DNA of 21,681 nt from positions 1-21,681 of IMG/VR virus record IMGVR_UViG_3300035204_000703; one strand, written 5' to 3'. A program made the position numbers and the translations under genes. This document shows, one piece after another, positions 6,108-10,281 of this stretch (position 1 is its first letter; every line of letters starts with the position of its first letter). Source of the stretch: a virus. The notes under the pieces are model-generated. The model did no database searches and was not told the origin of the DNA. It saw only the letters and a list, made by a program, of their open reading frames with translations.

Positions 6108-6347
6108 ATGATAAAAGGACAAGTATGGCGCAACAAGCGCAACGGACAGTTGGAGCGGATTAATCGTTCGCTCTGGAATGAAACCACAGCCCGTACCGAG
6201 CATTATCTCCGCTCTAGGGTTAGTGAGAATGTGAACAAGTCTGACTTGGAGAAGGTCAGTCATCGTGAGGCTCTCTCTTATGTTGAGGAACAACAGAAGT
6301 TCGAGAAGCTCGGATTGCCACCATTGCCACTTCCTGCTGGGGTCTAA
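6108..6347 (+). CDS. hypothetical protein, 79 aa
   Basis: Unrecognised basic protein. It begins MIKGQVWRNKRNGQLERI, suggestive of a small beta-rich fold, followed by a helical, charged middle and a proline-rich end (LPPLPLPAG). The ATG at 6108 is 17 bases after the -12 C, so this gene would have a leader of about 5 bases (TAGAT) rather than none. The next gene starts one base after its stop. Confidence 0.6.
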   Translation: MIKGQVWRNKRNGQLERINRSLWNETTARTEHYLRSRVSENVNKSDLEKVSHREALSYVEEQQKFEKLGLPPLPLPAGV

Positions 6348-6348
6348 A

Positions 6349-6525
6349 ATGAAAGATTCAAACAAGGCAGACATCAAGAAGCAGTTGCTTATGGTGTTAT
6401 TCCATCAGAACGTAGCTGGTGCGAGGAACGTCTCCGTCAAGGAGCGTTACTTCGCATTGGCTCGTGATGTTGGGGCAATCCACGAGGGCGAACAACCAAC
6501 CCACAGCAGAGAATTAATAAAATGA
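6349..6525 (+). CDS. hypothetical protein, 58 aa
   Basis: Unrecognised. It is mostly helical (DIKKQLLMVLFHQNVAGARN), followed by VSVKERYFALARDVGAIHEG. The start at 6349 follows the previous stop by one base (TAAAATG), and the end overlaps the next start (ATGA at 6522-6525), so three genes from promoter 6 are translationally linked. The frame continues upstream to 6265 inside the previous gene, but the tight junction favours 6349. Confidence 0.6.
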   Translation: MKDSNKADIKKQLLMVLFHQNVAGARNVSVKERYFALARDVGAIHEGEQPTHSRELIK

Positions 6526-6743
6526 TTGCAGACACACCAGAAGAAATTGAATTTTATAGATTAAGAGCATTACGCAGTGCGCTTAAACTTGAGATTCTTG
6601 GAATGAAGCGACGAGGACAATCAGCCTACTCAATCATCAAGAAGGAGTTCGGTTTTAAAGGAAGTCGAAATAAGGTATTGCGAGAGTTAAATACCTTAAT
6701 AACAACCAAAGCCGAGCAACTCCCCTTCCGAGTGAGGGGGTAG
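6522..6743 (+). CDS. conserved phage protein, possible helix-turn-helix
   Basis: Resembles a small basic protein seen in many phages, with the pattern ALRSALKLEILGMKRRG, then AYSIIKKEFGFKGSR and a final helix with LRELNTLI. The segment QSAYSIIKKEFGFKGSRNKV reads like a helix-turn-helix, so DNA binding is a reasonable guess. At 73 aa it is complete. It is the third gene of the promoter-6 unit, overlapping the one before by 4 bases. Its TAG stop (6741-6743) lies in the left arm of hairpin module D. Confidence 0.65.
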   Translation: MIADTPEEIEFYRLRALRSALKLEILGMKRRGQSAYSIIKKEFGFKGSRNKVLRELNTLITTKAEQLPFRVRG

Positions 6744-6779
6744 TTGCAGAGCGGCGGCAGCCGGCCGGAAGAATCTACC
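6739..6779. repeat. GC-rich hairpin module D (long-linker type)
   Basis: GGTAG (6739-6743) pairs with CTACC (6775-6779), with core GGCGGCAGCCGG centred on A6759, 32 bases from the promoter GG. Bases 6757-6800 are identical to 8801-8844 in module H. Confidence 0.75.
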
Positions 6780-6788
6780 ATTTAAAAG

Positions 6789-6805
6789 TTGGCACGGAAC
6801 TTGCT
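6789..6805 (+). promoter_or_regulatory. sigma-54-type promoter 7
   Basis: TTGGCACGGAACTTGCT. The -12 C is 6804, so +1 is 6816, exactly the A of the ATG. Confidence 0.7.
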
Positions 6806-6815
6806 GTATATAGGT

Positions 6816-7010
6816 ATGGATAAGAGAATTAAGCCCGAAGTGCAGGAGAGCACTCAAAACATCGAGGGCGAGGCAGTCGAGCAATACCTTCGTGACATGA
6901 TGCCCACCTCACGGGAAGCCTATGACGGTCAGGGTGGCTGCTGGCCCGGTGACGGAAGTGGCATGGATGACTTCGAAGATTGGAACCAGCAAGAAGGCTG
7001 GGATATGTAA
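6816..7010 (+). CDS. hypothetical acidic protein, 64 aa
   Basis: A strongly acidic, Gly/Asp/Trp-rich small protein (GQGGCWPGDGSGMDDFEDWN near residues 39-58). The composition suggests a disordered or DNA-mimic-like protein, but no family is recognised. In-frame TTG codons upstream are inside the promoter, so ATG 6816 is used. The stop TAA abuts promoter 8. Confidence 0.6.
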   Translation: MDKRIKPEVQESTQNIEGEAVEQYLRDMMPTSREAYDGQGGCWPGDGSGMDDFEDWNQQEGWDM

Positions 7011-7011
7011 G

Positions 7012-7028
7012 TTGGCACGGAACCTGCT
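7012..7028 (+). promoter_or_regulatory. sigma-54-type promoter 8
   Basis: TTGGCACGGAACCTGCT, beginning one base after the previous stop codon. The -12 C is 7027, +1 would be 7039, and the ATG is at 7040. Confidence 0.65.
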
Positions 7029-7039
7029 GTGTATATAGT

Positions 7040-7309
7040 ATGATGAACGAATTAGAACAATTCAAGGAGGATAGCGCAATGTCGCTATTCGGGCGTAGCC
7101 GTGAGGTTGCCATCGCTGGTGGTCAATGCGTCAAGTGCGGCTCTCACGGACTTGAGTTCCGTGACGAACTCTCCCGCAAGGAGTATGGCATCTCCGGTCT
7201 CTGCCAAGGCTGCCAAGATGAGATATTTGGCGGCCCAGAGGAGGACGACAATGGTGAGAAGGAGATTGTTCTTAATTTTGCACATAAAATTTTTAAGGAT
7301 AAGGAATGA
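7040..7309 (+). CDS. phage zinc-ribbon protein, 89 aa
   Basis: A small metal-binding protein of a kind common in phages. C30-x2-C33 and C55-x2-C58 form a zinc-ribbon pair inside the block REVAIAGGQCVKCGSHGLEF, then FRDELSRKEYGISGLCQGCQ. The spaced RDELS and EYxISGLCQ elements match a recurring hypothetical phage family I remember but cannot name. A second in-frame ATG follows at 7043. The gene ends in ATGA with the next one (7306-7309), so at least two genes are coupled under promoter 8. Function probably protein or nucleic-acid contact; not shown. Confidence 0.7.
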   Translation: MMNELEQFKEDSAMSLFGRSREVAIAGGQCVKCGSHGLEFRDELSRKEYGISGLCQGCQDEIFGGPEEDDNGEKEIVLNFAHKIFKDKE

Positions 7310-7422
7310 GAGAGCCAGACGGAACTATGCTTATTGTTGGTGTGTTGATTGCTTGCTCTATAGCTGTGGCTATAATTGGATTCAGCTTTGAGGCTTATTT
7401 AGATTGGTATATTAAGAATTGA
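7306..7422 (+). CDS. 38-aa single-pass membrane protein
   Basis: One hydrophobic helix at about residues 8-28 (MLIVGVLIACSIAVAIIGFS), with a short acidic N-terminus and a Tyr/Trp/Lys C-terminus. It would be a small inner-membrane protein. The start overlaps the previous stop (ATGA), and AAGGA lies just upstream. The next gene begins two bases after its stop. It could be a holin-like or envelope-modifying peptide, but nothing proves either. Confidence 0.6.
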   Translation: MREPDGTMLIVGVLIACSIAVAIIGFSFEAYLDWYIKN

Positions 7423-7423
7423 T

Positions 7424-7597
7424 ATGAGTGGTAACTATTATGATGATGATTACTTGGGCGATCACTACGTCGGCCAAGGTAAGTATGATTATGTAGTCAA
7501 GGAGTGCAAGCGATGCGGGCGCAAGGCAGAGATGTCCTCTGATCATGGCACTTGTGACTCATGTGCTAGTGAGATGGAGCGTGGTTGGGAGTACTAG
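7424..7597 (+). CDS. 57-aa zinc-ribbon protein
   Basis: It has a clear zinc-binding pattern C28-x2-C31-x12-C44-x2-C47 (ECKRCGRKAEM, then HGTCDSCASEM) and a Tyr/Asp-rich N-terminus (GNYYDDDYLGDHYVGQG). It is the third gene of the promoter-8 unit, two bases after the membrane micro-gene. Its TAG stop (7595-7597) touches the left arm of hairpin module E. Small zinc ribbons like this often mediate protein contacts; the partner is unknown. Confidence 0.7.
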   Translation: MSGNYYDDDYLGDHYVGQGKYDYVVKECKRCGRKAEMSSDHGTCDSCASEMERGWEY

Positions 7598-7631
7598 TAG
7601 TTGCACGGCGGCGGCAGCCGCCAGCCTGCAA
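7597..7631. repeat. GC-rich hairpin module E (short-linker type)
   Basis: TTGCA (7601-7605) pairs with TGCAA (7627-7631) around GGCGGCAGCCGCC, a perfect palindromic core centred on A7616, 19 bases before the promoter GG. Confidence 0.75.
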
Positions 7632-7632
7632 G

Positions 7633-7649
7633 TTGGCACGAATCCTGCT
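7633..7649 (+). promoter_or_regulatory. sigma-54-type promoter 9
   Basis: TTGGCACGAATCCTGCT. The -12 C is 7648, +1 would be 7660, and the ATG is at 7666, so the leader would be about 6 bases (TAGATT). Confidence 0.65.
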
Positions 7650-7665
7650 GCGTATAAGGTAGATT

Positions 7666-7866
7666 ATGAATGAAGCAAACACCCTCCTCAACAACGAAAT
7701 CAAGGTAACTGACTATCGTTCTCAATTCTATGGTGAAACTGGATACGTCAAGGATATTATGCCTGACGGGCACACGTTAGACGTTTGGCTTTGTGGTAAC
7801 CGTAGAGGCAAGCCCCCTCGATCGATGTTCCTCGATGTCACCCTTGTGAGTCGGCTGGATAACTAG
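7666..7866 (+). CDS. small SH3/KOW-like protein, paralogue of the gene at 9762
   Basis: Starts MNEANTLLNNEIKVTDYRSQ and continues YGETGYVKDIMPDGHTLDV, a pattern of short strands with a G-x-V turn that resembles SH3-like barrel or KOW segments. It is clearly paralogous to the protein at 9762 over the first 40 or so residues, then diverges. Both starts are preceded by AGATT. At 66 aa it is a single-gene unit from promoter 9. The stop TAG runs straight into hairpin module F. Nucleic-acid binding is a guess from fold appearance. Confidence 0.65.
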   Translation: MNEANTLLNNEIKVTDYRSQFYGETGYVKDIMPDGHTLDVWLCGNRRGKPPRSMFLDVTLVSRLDN

Positions 7867-7867
7867 G

Positions 7868-7909
7868 GGTAGTTGCAGCGGGGGGCGCTGCCGCTCGGCA
7901 AAAACTACC
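7868..7909. repeat. GC-rich hairpin module F (long-linker type)
   Basis: Outer arms GGTAGTT (7868-7874) and AACTACC (7903-7909), with inner arms GCAGCG (7875-7880) and CGCTGC (7886-7891) closing a 5-base loop. It begins two bases after the preceding stop codon. Confidence 0.8.
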
Positions 7910-7919
7910 ACATTTCAAC

Positions 7920-7936
7920 TTGGCACGAATCCTGCT
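7920..7936 (+). promoter_or_regulatory. sigma-54-type promoter 10
   Basis: TTGGCACGAATCCTGCT. The -12 C is 7935, +1 would be 7947, and the ATG is at 7948. It drives the ArfA-like gene and probably the two genes after it. Confidence 0.7.
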
Positions 7937-7947
7937 GTATATAGGGT

Positions 7948-8115
7948 ATGAAAGTAATGGTTGAAGTGATTAGCCCAGACGCAAGGGTAGCCAAGGCAGC
8001 GGCCAAGGTGATTAAGGGGCGCGTGAACAAGGATGGACTAATGGGTAGCGCATCCCGCCCACACGCGCCCAAGAAGGGCAAGGGTAGCTACAGACGTAAA
8101 CCTAAACACCAGTAA
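7948..8115 (+). CDS. ArfA-like alternative ribosome-rescue factor, 55 aa
   Basis: Residues 42-54 read KKGKGSYRRKPKH, differing at two positions from the E. coli ArfA signature KKGKGSYMRKGKH. In ArfA this basic segment enters the empty mRNA channel of ribosomes stalled on messages without a stop codon, and ArfA then recruits release factor RF2. The N-terminal half (about residues 12-26) is an Ala/Lys/Val helix. The protein ends one residue after the motif and lacks the hydrophobic C-terminal tail of full-length ArfA, resembling the active truncated form. About 13 extra residues before the motif, and no obvious PLFRxRV element, are differences. First gene after promoter 10, five bases before the next gene. 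A chance basic motif is the alternative. Confidence 0.6.
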   Translation: MKVMVEVISPDARVAKAAAKVIKGRVNKDGLMGSASRPHAPKKGKGSYRRKPKHQ

Positions 8116-8119
8116 TTTT

Positions 8120-8320
8120 ATGAAAGCAGTAATTGAAATTGAATTAGGCAACGATGCCTTCGGTAACAACGACGCATCACGTTTGTATGAGATGCGTAAC
8201 GTAATGGACAGGCTAATGGACAACGCTCAACGCATCATGGCAGCAGATGTCGGTGATATGGCTTCAGCGCAAGACCATAACGGCAACACGGTTGCGAGAA
8301 TGGATATCGTAGATGAGTAA
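8120..8320 (+). CDS. hypothetical protein, 66 aa
   Basis: Begins MKAVIEIELGNDAFGN and continues with a helical stretch (RNVMDRLMDNAQRIMAADVG) and a short strand-like end (NTVARMDIVDE). The layout resembles a recurrent small phage protein that I cannot name. It is second in the promoter-10 unit, 4 bases after the ArfA-like gene, and overlaps the next gene by 8 bases. Confidence 0.65.
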   Translation: MKAVIEIELGNDAFGNNDASRLYEMRNVMDRLMDNAQRIMAADVGDMASAQDHNGNTVARMDIVDE

Positions 8321-8513
8321 AACACCAGAATTTGCTATCTTCCAGAATAGTCGCACCCAGCAATCAGCAATCTGGACAGGTGACAAATGGAGAGATGCGC
8401 CGCAAGAAGATTACGAACATCTACGTTTGCTTACTACCCTGATACGGACTGACCCAAACCCCGTGTCCATAGTTAAGGCGATAGTAAACGCCGATCCAGA
8501 CAATAACAAATAG
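8313..8513 (+). CDS. hypothetical protein, 66 aa
   Basis: Unrecognised. It contains FAIFQNSRTQQSAIWTGDKW, two strand-like segments with aromatic residues, then a helix and a C-terminal VKAIVNADPDNNK. It starts inside the preceding gene (ATG within GATGAGTAA), so translation is probably coupled. Last gene of the promoter-10 unit; a gap of 33 bases leads to hairpin module G. Confidence 0.6.
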   Translation: MSKTPEFAIFQNSRTQQSAIWTGDKWRDAPQEDYEHLRLLTTLIRTDPNPVSIVKAIVNADPDNNK

Positions 8514-8546
8514 AGGACATATGCCATAACACAAACATACATTTAG

Positions 8547-8583
8547 GTAGTTGCAGCAAGGCCGCTGCCGCCAGCCTGCAACT
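8547..8583. repeat. GC-rich hairpin module G (short-linker type)
   Basis: AGTTGCAG (8549-8556) pairs perfectly with CTGCAACT (8576-8583). The right arm shares its last base with the promoter. Core GGCCGCTGCCGCC is centred on T8566, 19 bases before the promoter GG. Confidence 0.8.
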
Positions 8584-8599
8584 TGGCATGAAACCTGCT
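8583..8599 (+). promoter_or_regulatory. sigma-54-type promoter 11
   Basis: TTGGCATGAAACCTGCT. The -12 C is 8598, so +1 is 8610, exactly the A of the ATG. Confidence 0.65.
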
Positions 8600-8609
8600 G
8601 CTATAGGGT

Positions 8610-8783
8610 ATGGATAAGACATCAAACTGGACAATTAGAACTCGTAACCTCACATCCGGACGCTACAAAGAACAGAGCTTCTACGACTTCACTGAGGGCG
8701 AGGCCAAACGTCACGCCCTAACTGATCACCCAAATAGCGAAGTGGTTGGGGTGTGGCCGCACGTGTGGGCTGTACTCGATTAG
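8610..8783 (+). CDS. hypothetical protein, 57 aa
   Basis: Unrecognised. It has several Trp, His and Tyr residues; the order is strand (NWTIRTRNL), helix (FTEGEAKRHALTDHP), strand (EVVGVWPHVWAVLD), a compact alpha/beta arrangement. The start coincides with the predicted transcription start of promoter 11. The stop TAG shares its G with hairpin module H. Its coding status rests on the promoter and on natural-looking composition. Confidence 0.6.
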   Translation: MDKTSNWTIRTRNLTSGRYKEQSFYDFTEGEAKRHALTDHPNSEVVGVWPHVWAVLD

Positions 8784-8823
8784 GTAGTTGCGGCTGGACC
8801 GCAGCCGGCCGGAAGAATCTACC
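8783..8823. repeat. GC-rich hairpin module H (long-linker type)
   Basis: GGTAG (8783-8787) pairs with CTACC (8819-8823), with inner CGGCTG (8791-8796) and CAGCCG (8802-8807) around a 5-base loop. It is nearly a copy of module D. Confidence 0.8.
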
Positions 8824-8832
8824 ATTTAAAAG

Positions 8833-8849
8833 TTGGCACGGAACCTGCT
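8833..8849 (+). promoter_or_regulatory. sigma-54-type promoter 12
   Basis: TTGGCACGGAACCTGCT. The -12 C is 8848, +1 would be 8860, and the ATG is at 8861. Confidence 0.65.
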
Positions 8850-8860
8850 GTATATAGGGT

Positions 8861-9061
8861 ATGGTTGGAGACAATGACATCCCGAAGGTAGGCGACAGAG
8901 TAGTACACAAGCGCAACGTGGCGCTAAAGGGCAAGGTAGTAGGCGAAGCATTTGGCAAGCCTCGGCAAGGCAACTTGCTGGTGCAGCTTGAATGCGGCTT
9001 GACCTACGAAGCCACCAAGTACGTTTGGCGCAAGATCAATTACGAAGTGTTTGATTATTAG
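8861..9061 (+). CDS. small SH3/KOW-like protein, 66 aa
   Basis: IPKVGDRVVHKRNVALKGKV is the classic opening of an SH3-like barrel (hydrophobic-x-x-G-D-x-V, then a second strand with GKVVGEAFGK), continuing NLLVQLECGLTYEATKYVW. Such barrels occur in KOW and Tudor-type proteins that bind RNA, DNA or ribosomal parts. It is only distantly like the pair at 7666 and 9762. Single-gene unit of promoter 12; its final stop codon is followed at once by promoter 13. Confidence 0.65.
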   Translation: MVGDNDIPKVGDRVVHKRNVALKGKVVGEAFGKPRQGNLLVQLECGLTYEATKYVWRKINYEVFDY

Positions 9062-9063
9062 AG

Positions 9064-9080
9064 TTGGCACGGAACCTGCT
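9064..9080 (+). promoter_or_regulatory. sigma-54-type promoter 13
   Basis: TTGGCACGGAACCTGCT, two bases after the previous stop codon. The -12 C is 9079, +1 would be 9091, and the ATG is at 9092. Confidence 0.65.
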
Positions 9081-9091
9081 ACTATATAGGT

Positions 9092-9196
9092 ATGAATAGA
9101 GATAGCATAAAATTCCCACCTCAGCCCATCGGCCTCTCAGAGAAGGAGAAGGAGAAGCTCAAGAAGCTATTCGGCCGCAGGGTCTGGGTGAGGTAA
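9092..9196 (+). CDS. 34-aa basic micropeptide
   Basis: MNRDSIKFPPQPIGLSEKEK, then a lysine-rich helix and FGRRVWVR. It is far shorter than usual gene-finding cut-offs. The evidence for it is a full promoter placing the transcription start one base before the ATG, plus a clean reading frame. It is soluble and strongly basic; function unknown. It is followed by a 61-base gap before hairpin module I. Confidence 0.5.
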   Translation: MNRDSIKFPPQPIGLSEKEKEKLKKLFGRRVWVR

Positions 9197-9257
9197 AGGC
9201 GGAACAGCCCTAGGCTAAATAACTCCGAAGCTACGCTTGAGACACAGCGTGATAGTA
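9197..9257. repeat. intergenic repeat copy 1 (CTACGCTTGAG ... ACACAGCGTGA)
   Basis: This short gap shares CTACGCTTGAG and ACACAGCGTGA, in the same order, with the gap at 9522-9604. ACGCT and AGCGT can pair. The two copies differ in the length between the shared blocks (none here, 33 bases in the other). Confidence 0.5.
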
Positions 9258-9298
9258 GGTAGTTGCCTAGTGGCCGCAGCCGACCGGCAACAATTACC
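9258..9298. repeat. GC-rich hairpin module I (long-linker type)
   Basis: GGTAGTTG (9258-9265) faces CAATTACC (9291-9298) with one mismatch. Core GGCCGCAGCCGA is centred on A9278, 33 bases before the promoter GG. Confidence 0.65.
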
Positions 9299-9308
9299 AC
9301 ATTTCAAC

Positions 9309-9325
9309 TTGGCACGGAACCTGCT
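9309..9325 (+). promoter_or_regulatory. sigma-54-type promoter 14
   Basis: TTGGCACGGAACCTGCT. The -12 C is 9324, +1 would be 9336, and the ATG is at 9342, giving a leader of about 6 bases (TAGATT). Confidence 0.65.
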
Positions 9326-9341
9326 ACTATATAGGTAGATT

Positions 9342-9521
9342 ATGAAGATTAAAGCTAAACCAAACGCCTCTCGCCGTACCCGTAACCGCATAGATGAACA
9401 CGGCCGCTTCGGCTTCCTCATCTCAGGCCGTAAGGCAGACGGGTCTGCGTGGCTCCTGCGGGCACGCACCACAAAATGGCTGGGTTGGTTGCCTACCCGC
9501 GAATTTACAGAAGCAGACTAG
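9342..9521 (+). CDS. hypothetical basic protein, 59 aa
   Basis: A very Arg/Trp-rich small protein (NASRRTRNRIDEHGRFGF; KWLGWLPTREFTEAD). It may bind nucleic acid, but no family is recognised. It is a single-gene unit of promoter 14, followed by an 83-base gap that carries the second intergenic repeat copy. An antisense frame over it is a shadow. Confidence 0.55.
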   Translation: MKIKAKPNASRRTRNRIDEHGRFGFLISGRKADGSAWLLRARTTKWLGWLPTREFTEAD

Positions 9522-9604
9522 AGTATAAGCCCCTCGCTCTACGCTTGAGGAACTCGAAGTGCCAAGGGCCTCGTTCCAACACAGCGTGAAGCAAGGGCAG
9601 TCTA
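9522..9604. repeat. intergenic repeat copy 2
   Basis: It contains CTACGCTTGAG at 9539-9549 and ACACAGCGTGA near 9579-9589. Between them GGAAC and GTTCC can pair inside the ACGCT/AGCGT stem, so this copy could fold as a small two-step hairpin RNA. It is not a terminator, since no T-run follows. Confidence 0.5.
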
Positions 9605-9642
9605 GGTAGTTGCAGCTGGGCCGCTGCCGCCCCCTTGCAACT
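9605..9642. repeat. GC-rich hairpin module J (short-linker type)
   Basis: AGTTGCA (9608-9614) pairs with TGCAACT (9636-9642). Core GGCCGCTGCCGCC is centred on T9625, 19 bases before the promoter GG, as in modules B, E and G. Confidence 0.75.
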
Positions 9643-9658
9643 TGGCACGGAACCTGCT
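9642..9658 (+). promoter_or_regulatory. sigma-54-type promoter 15
   Basis: TTGGCACGGAACCTGCT. The -12 C is 9657, +1 would be 9669, and the ATG is at 9675, a leader of about 6 bases (TAGATT). Confidence 0.65.
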
Positions 9659-9674
9659 ACTATATAGGTAGATT

Positions 9675-9755
9675 ATGAAAACAAACTACAGAGACAGAGA
9701 AGAGACCATCACCGCACCCGATGGTAAAGAGTACCCAATCAGAGACAACGAATAG
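9675..9755 (+). CDS. 26-aa acidic micropeptide
   Basis: MKTNYRDREETITAPDGKEY followed by PIRDNE. It has no hydrophobic segment. Support comes only from promoter 15 and the AGATT-ATG junction shared with the genes at 7666, 9342 and 9762. It may instead be a leader whose translation feeds the gene 6 bases downstream. Confidence 0.4.
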   Translation: MKTNYRDREETITAPDGKEYPIRDNE

Positions 9756-9761
9756 AAGATT

Positions 9762-10019
9762 ATGAACGAAGTAAACATCCTCCTCAACAACGAAGTCAAG
9801 GTGACTGACCATCGTAGTCAGTTCGTCGGCCAAACTGGTCTTGTGCGTGACATCATGGCAGACGGTCGCACTCTTGAGATTGAGCTTGCCCACACTAGCG
9901 GCATGATTGTCCTCTTGGACTACAGCTTTGTCAGTGAGATTCAAGAGCCTTACAACTGGCCCAAGCAGCCGCAGTCCCTTGGCCCAACCGCGAACAGCGT
10001 GGTGAAGGACACGCTCTAA
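9762..10019 (+). CDS. small SH3/KOW-like protein, paralogue of the gene at 7666
   Basis: MNEVNILLNNEVKVTDHRSQ, then FVGQTGLVRDIMADGRTLEI, is the same protein type as 7666 with conservative changes. It carries an extra C-terminal tail (from about residue 65) containing PYNWPKQPQSLGP. The ATG follows AGAAGATT, again like its paralogue. It is second in the promoter-15 unit. The stop TAA overlaps the next ATG (TAATG). The C-terminal extension may be a recent addition, since the paralogue stops at 66 aa. Confidence 0.65.
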   Translation: MNEVNILLNNEVKVTDHRSQFVGQTGLVRDIMADGRTLEIELAHTSGMIVLLDYSFVSEIQEPYNWPKQPQSLGPTANSVVKDTL

Positions 10020-10090
10020 TGTTGTTGTCCATATTCTTGCTCTATGTTATGTGGTCGGCGGTGCAGTCGGCTAGTAAATCCTTGGCATAA
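10019..10090 (+). CDS. 23-aa membrane micropeptide
   Basis: MLLSIFLLYVMWSAVQSASK then SLA: one short hydrophobic helix. The start overlaps the previous stop (TAATG), which implies coupled translation. Its own stop TAA (10088-10090) lies inside promoter 16. It matches the 23-residue peptide at 5301 in length and type. Confidence 0.45.
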   Translation: MLLSIFLLYVMWSAVQSASKSLA

Positions 10091-10098
10091 ATCCTGCT
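10082..10098 (+). promoter_or_regulatory. sigma-54-type promoter 16 (last copy)
   Basis: TTGGCATAAATCCTGCT. The -12 C is 10097, +1 would be 10109, and the ATG is at 10111. No further copy of the motif occurs downstream in the window. Confidence 0.65.
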
Positions 10099-10110
10099 GC
10101 GTATATTATT

Positions 10111-10281
10111 ATGAATGAACAACCCAAAGAAGCGATATTTGTGAAGATGGTTGACACCAAAACAACCGAAGTTACCAAACAAGAGGAGCAAATTCGTGAA
10201 ATTGACTCAAAAATTCGAGCTACTCAAGCAAAATTTCAACTTCCGCAGGGGCCAGCACTCATAAATGGCCGGTGGTGGTAA
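10111..10281 (+). CDS. hypothetical coiled-coil protein, 56 aa
   Basis: A mainly helical, charged peptide with a likely coiled coil at residues 15-42 (KTTEVTKQEEQIREIDSKIR and onward), ending FQLPQGPALINGRWW. It is unrecognised. It is the last gene of the sigma-54-type cassette region, directly followed by two hairpin/T-tract signals. Its stop codon lies within the first of these. Confidence 0.55.
   Translation: MNEQPKEAIFVKMVDTKTTEVTKQEEQIREIDSKIRATQAKFQLPQGPALINGRWW

Noticed and set aside
5982-6377. A 131-codon - strand frame
   Set aside because: It lies opposite the DUF2958 gene and its neighbour, both with promoters and, for DUF2958, a clear family match.
2412-9642. Hairpin modules as integron attC sites
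   Set aside because: The cassette-like layout suggested it, but attC sites start with RYYYAAC and end with GTTRRRY. Here the arms are in the opposite order (GTT first, AAC last), and no integrase gene is visible.
2412-9642. Hairpin modules as intrinsic terminators
   Set aside because: None is followed by a T-tract; the next bases are a conserved linker and a promoter. Compare the genuine terminator at 5619-5657.
2412-9642. Repeats as a CRISPR array
   Set aside because: The units are separated by full genes of variable length, the repeats vary internally, and no spacers of uniform size exist.
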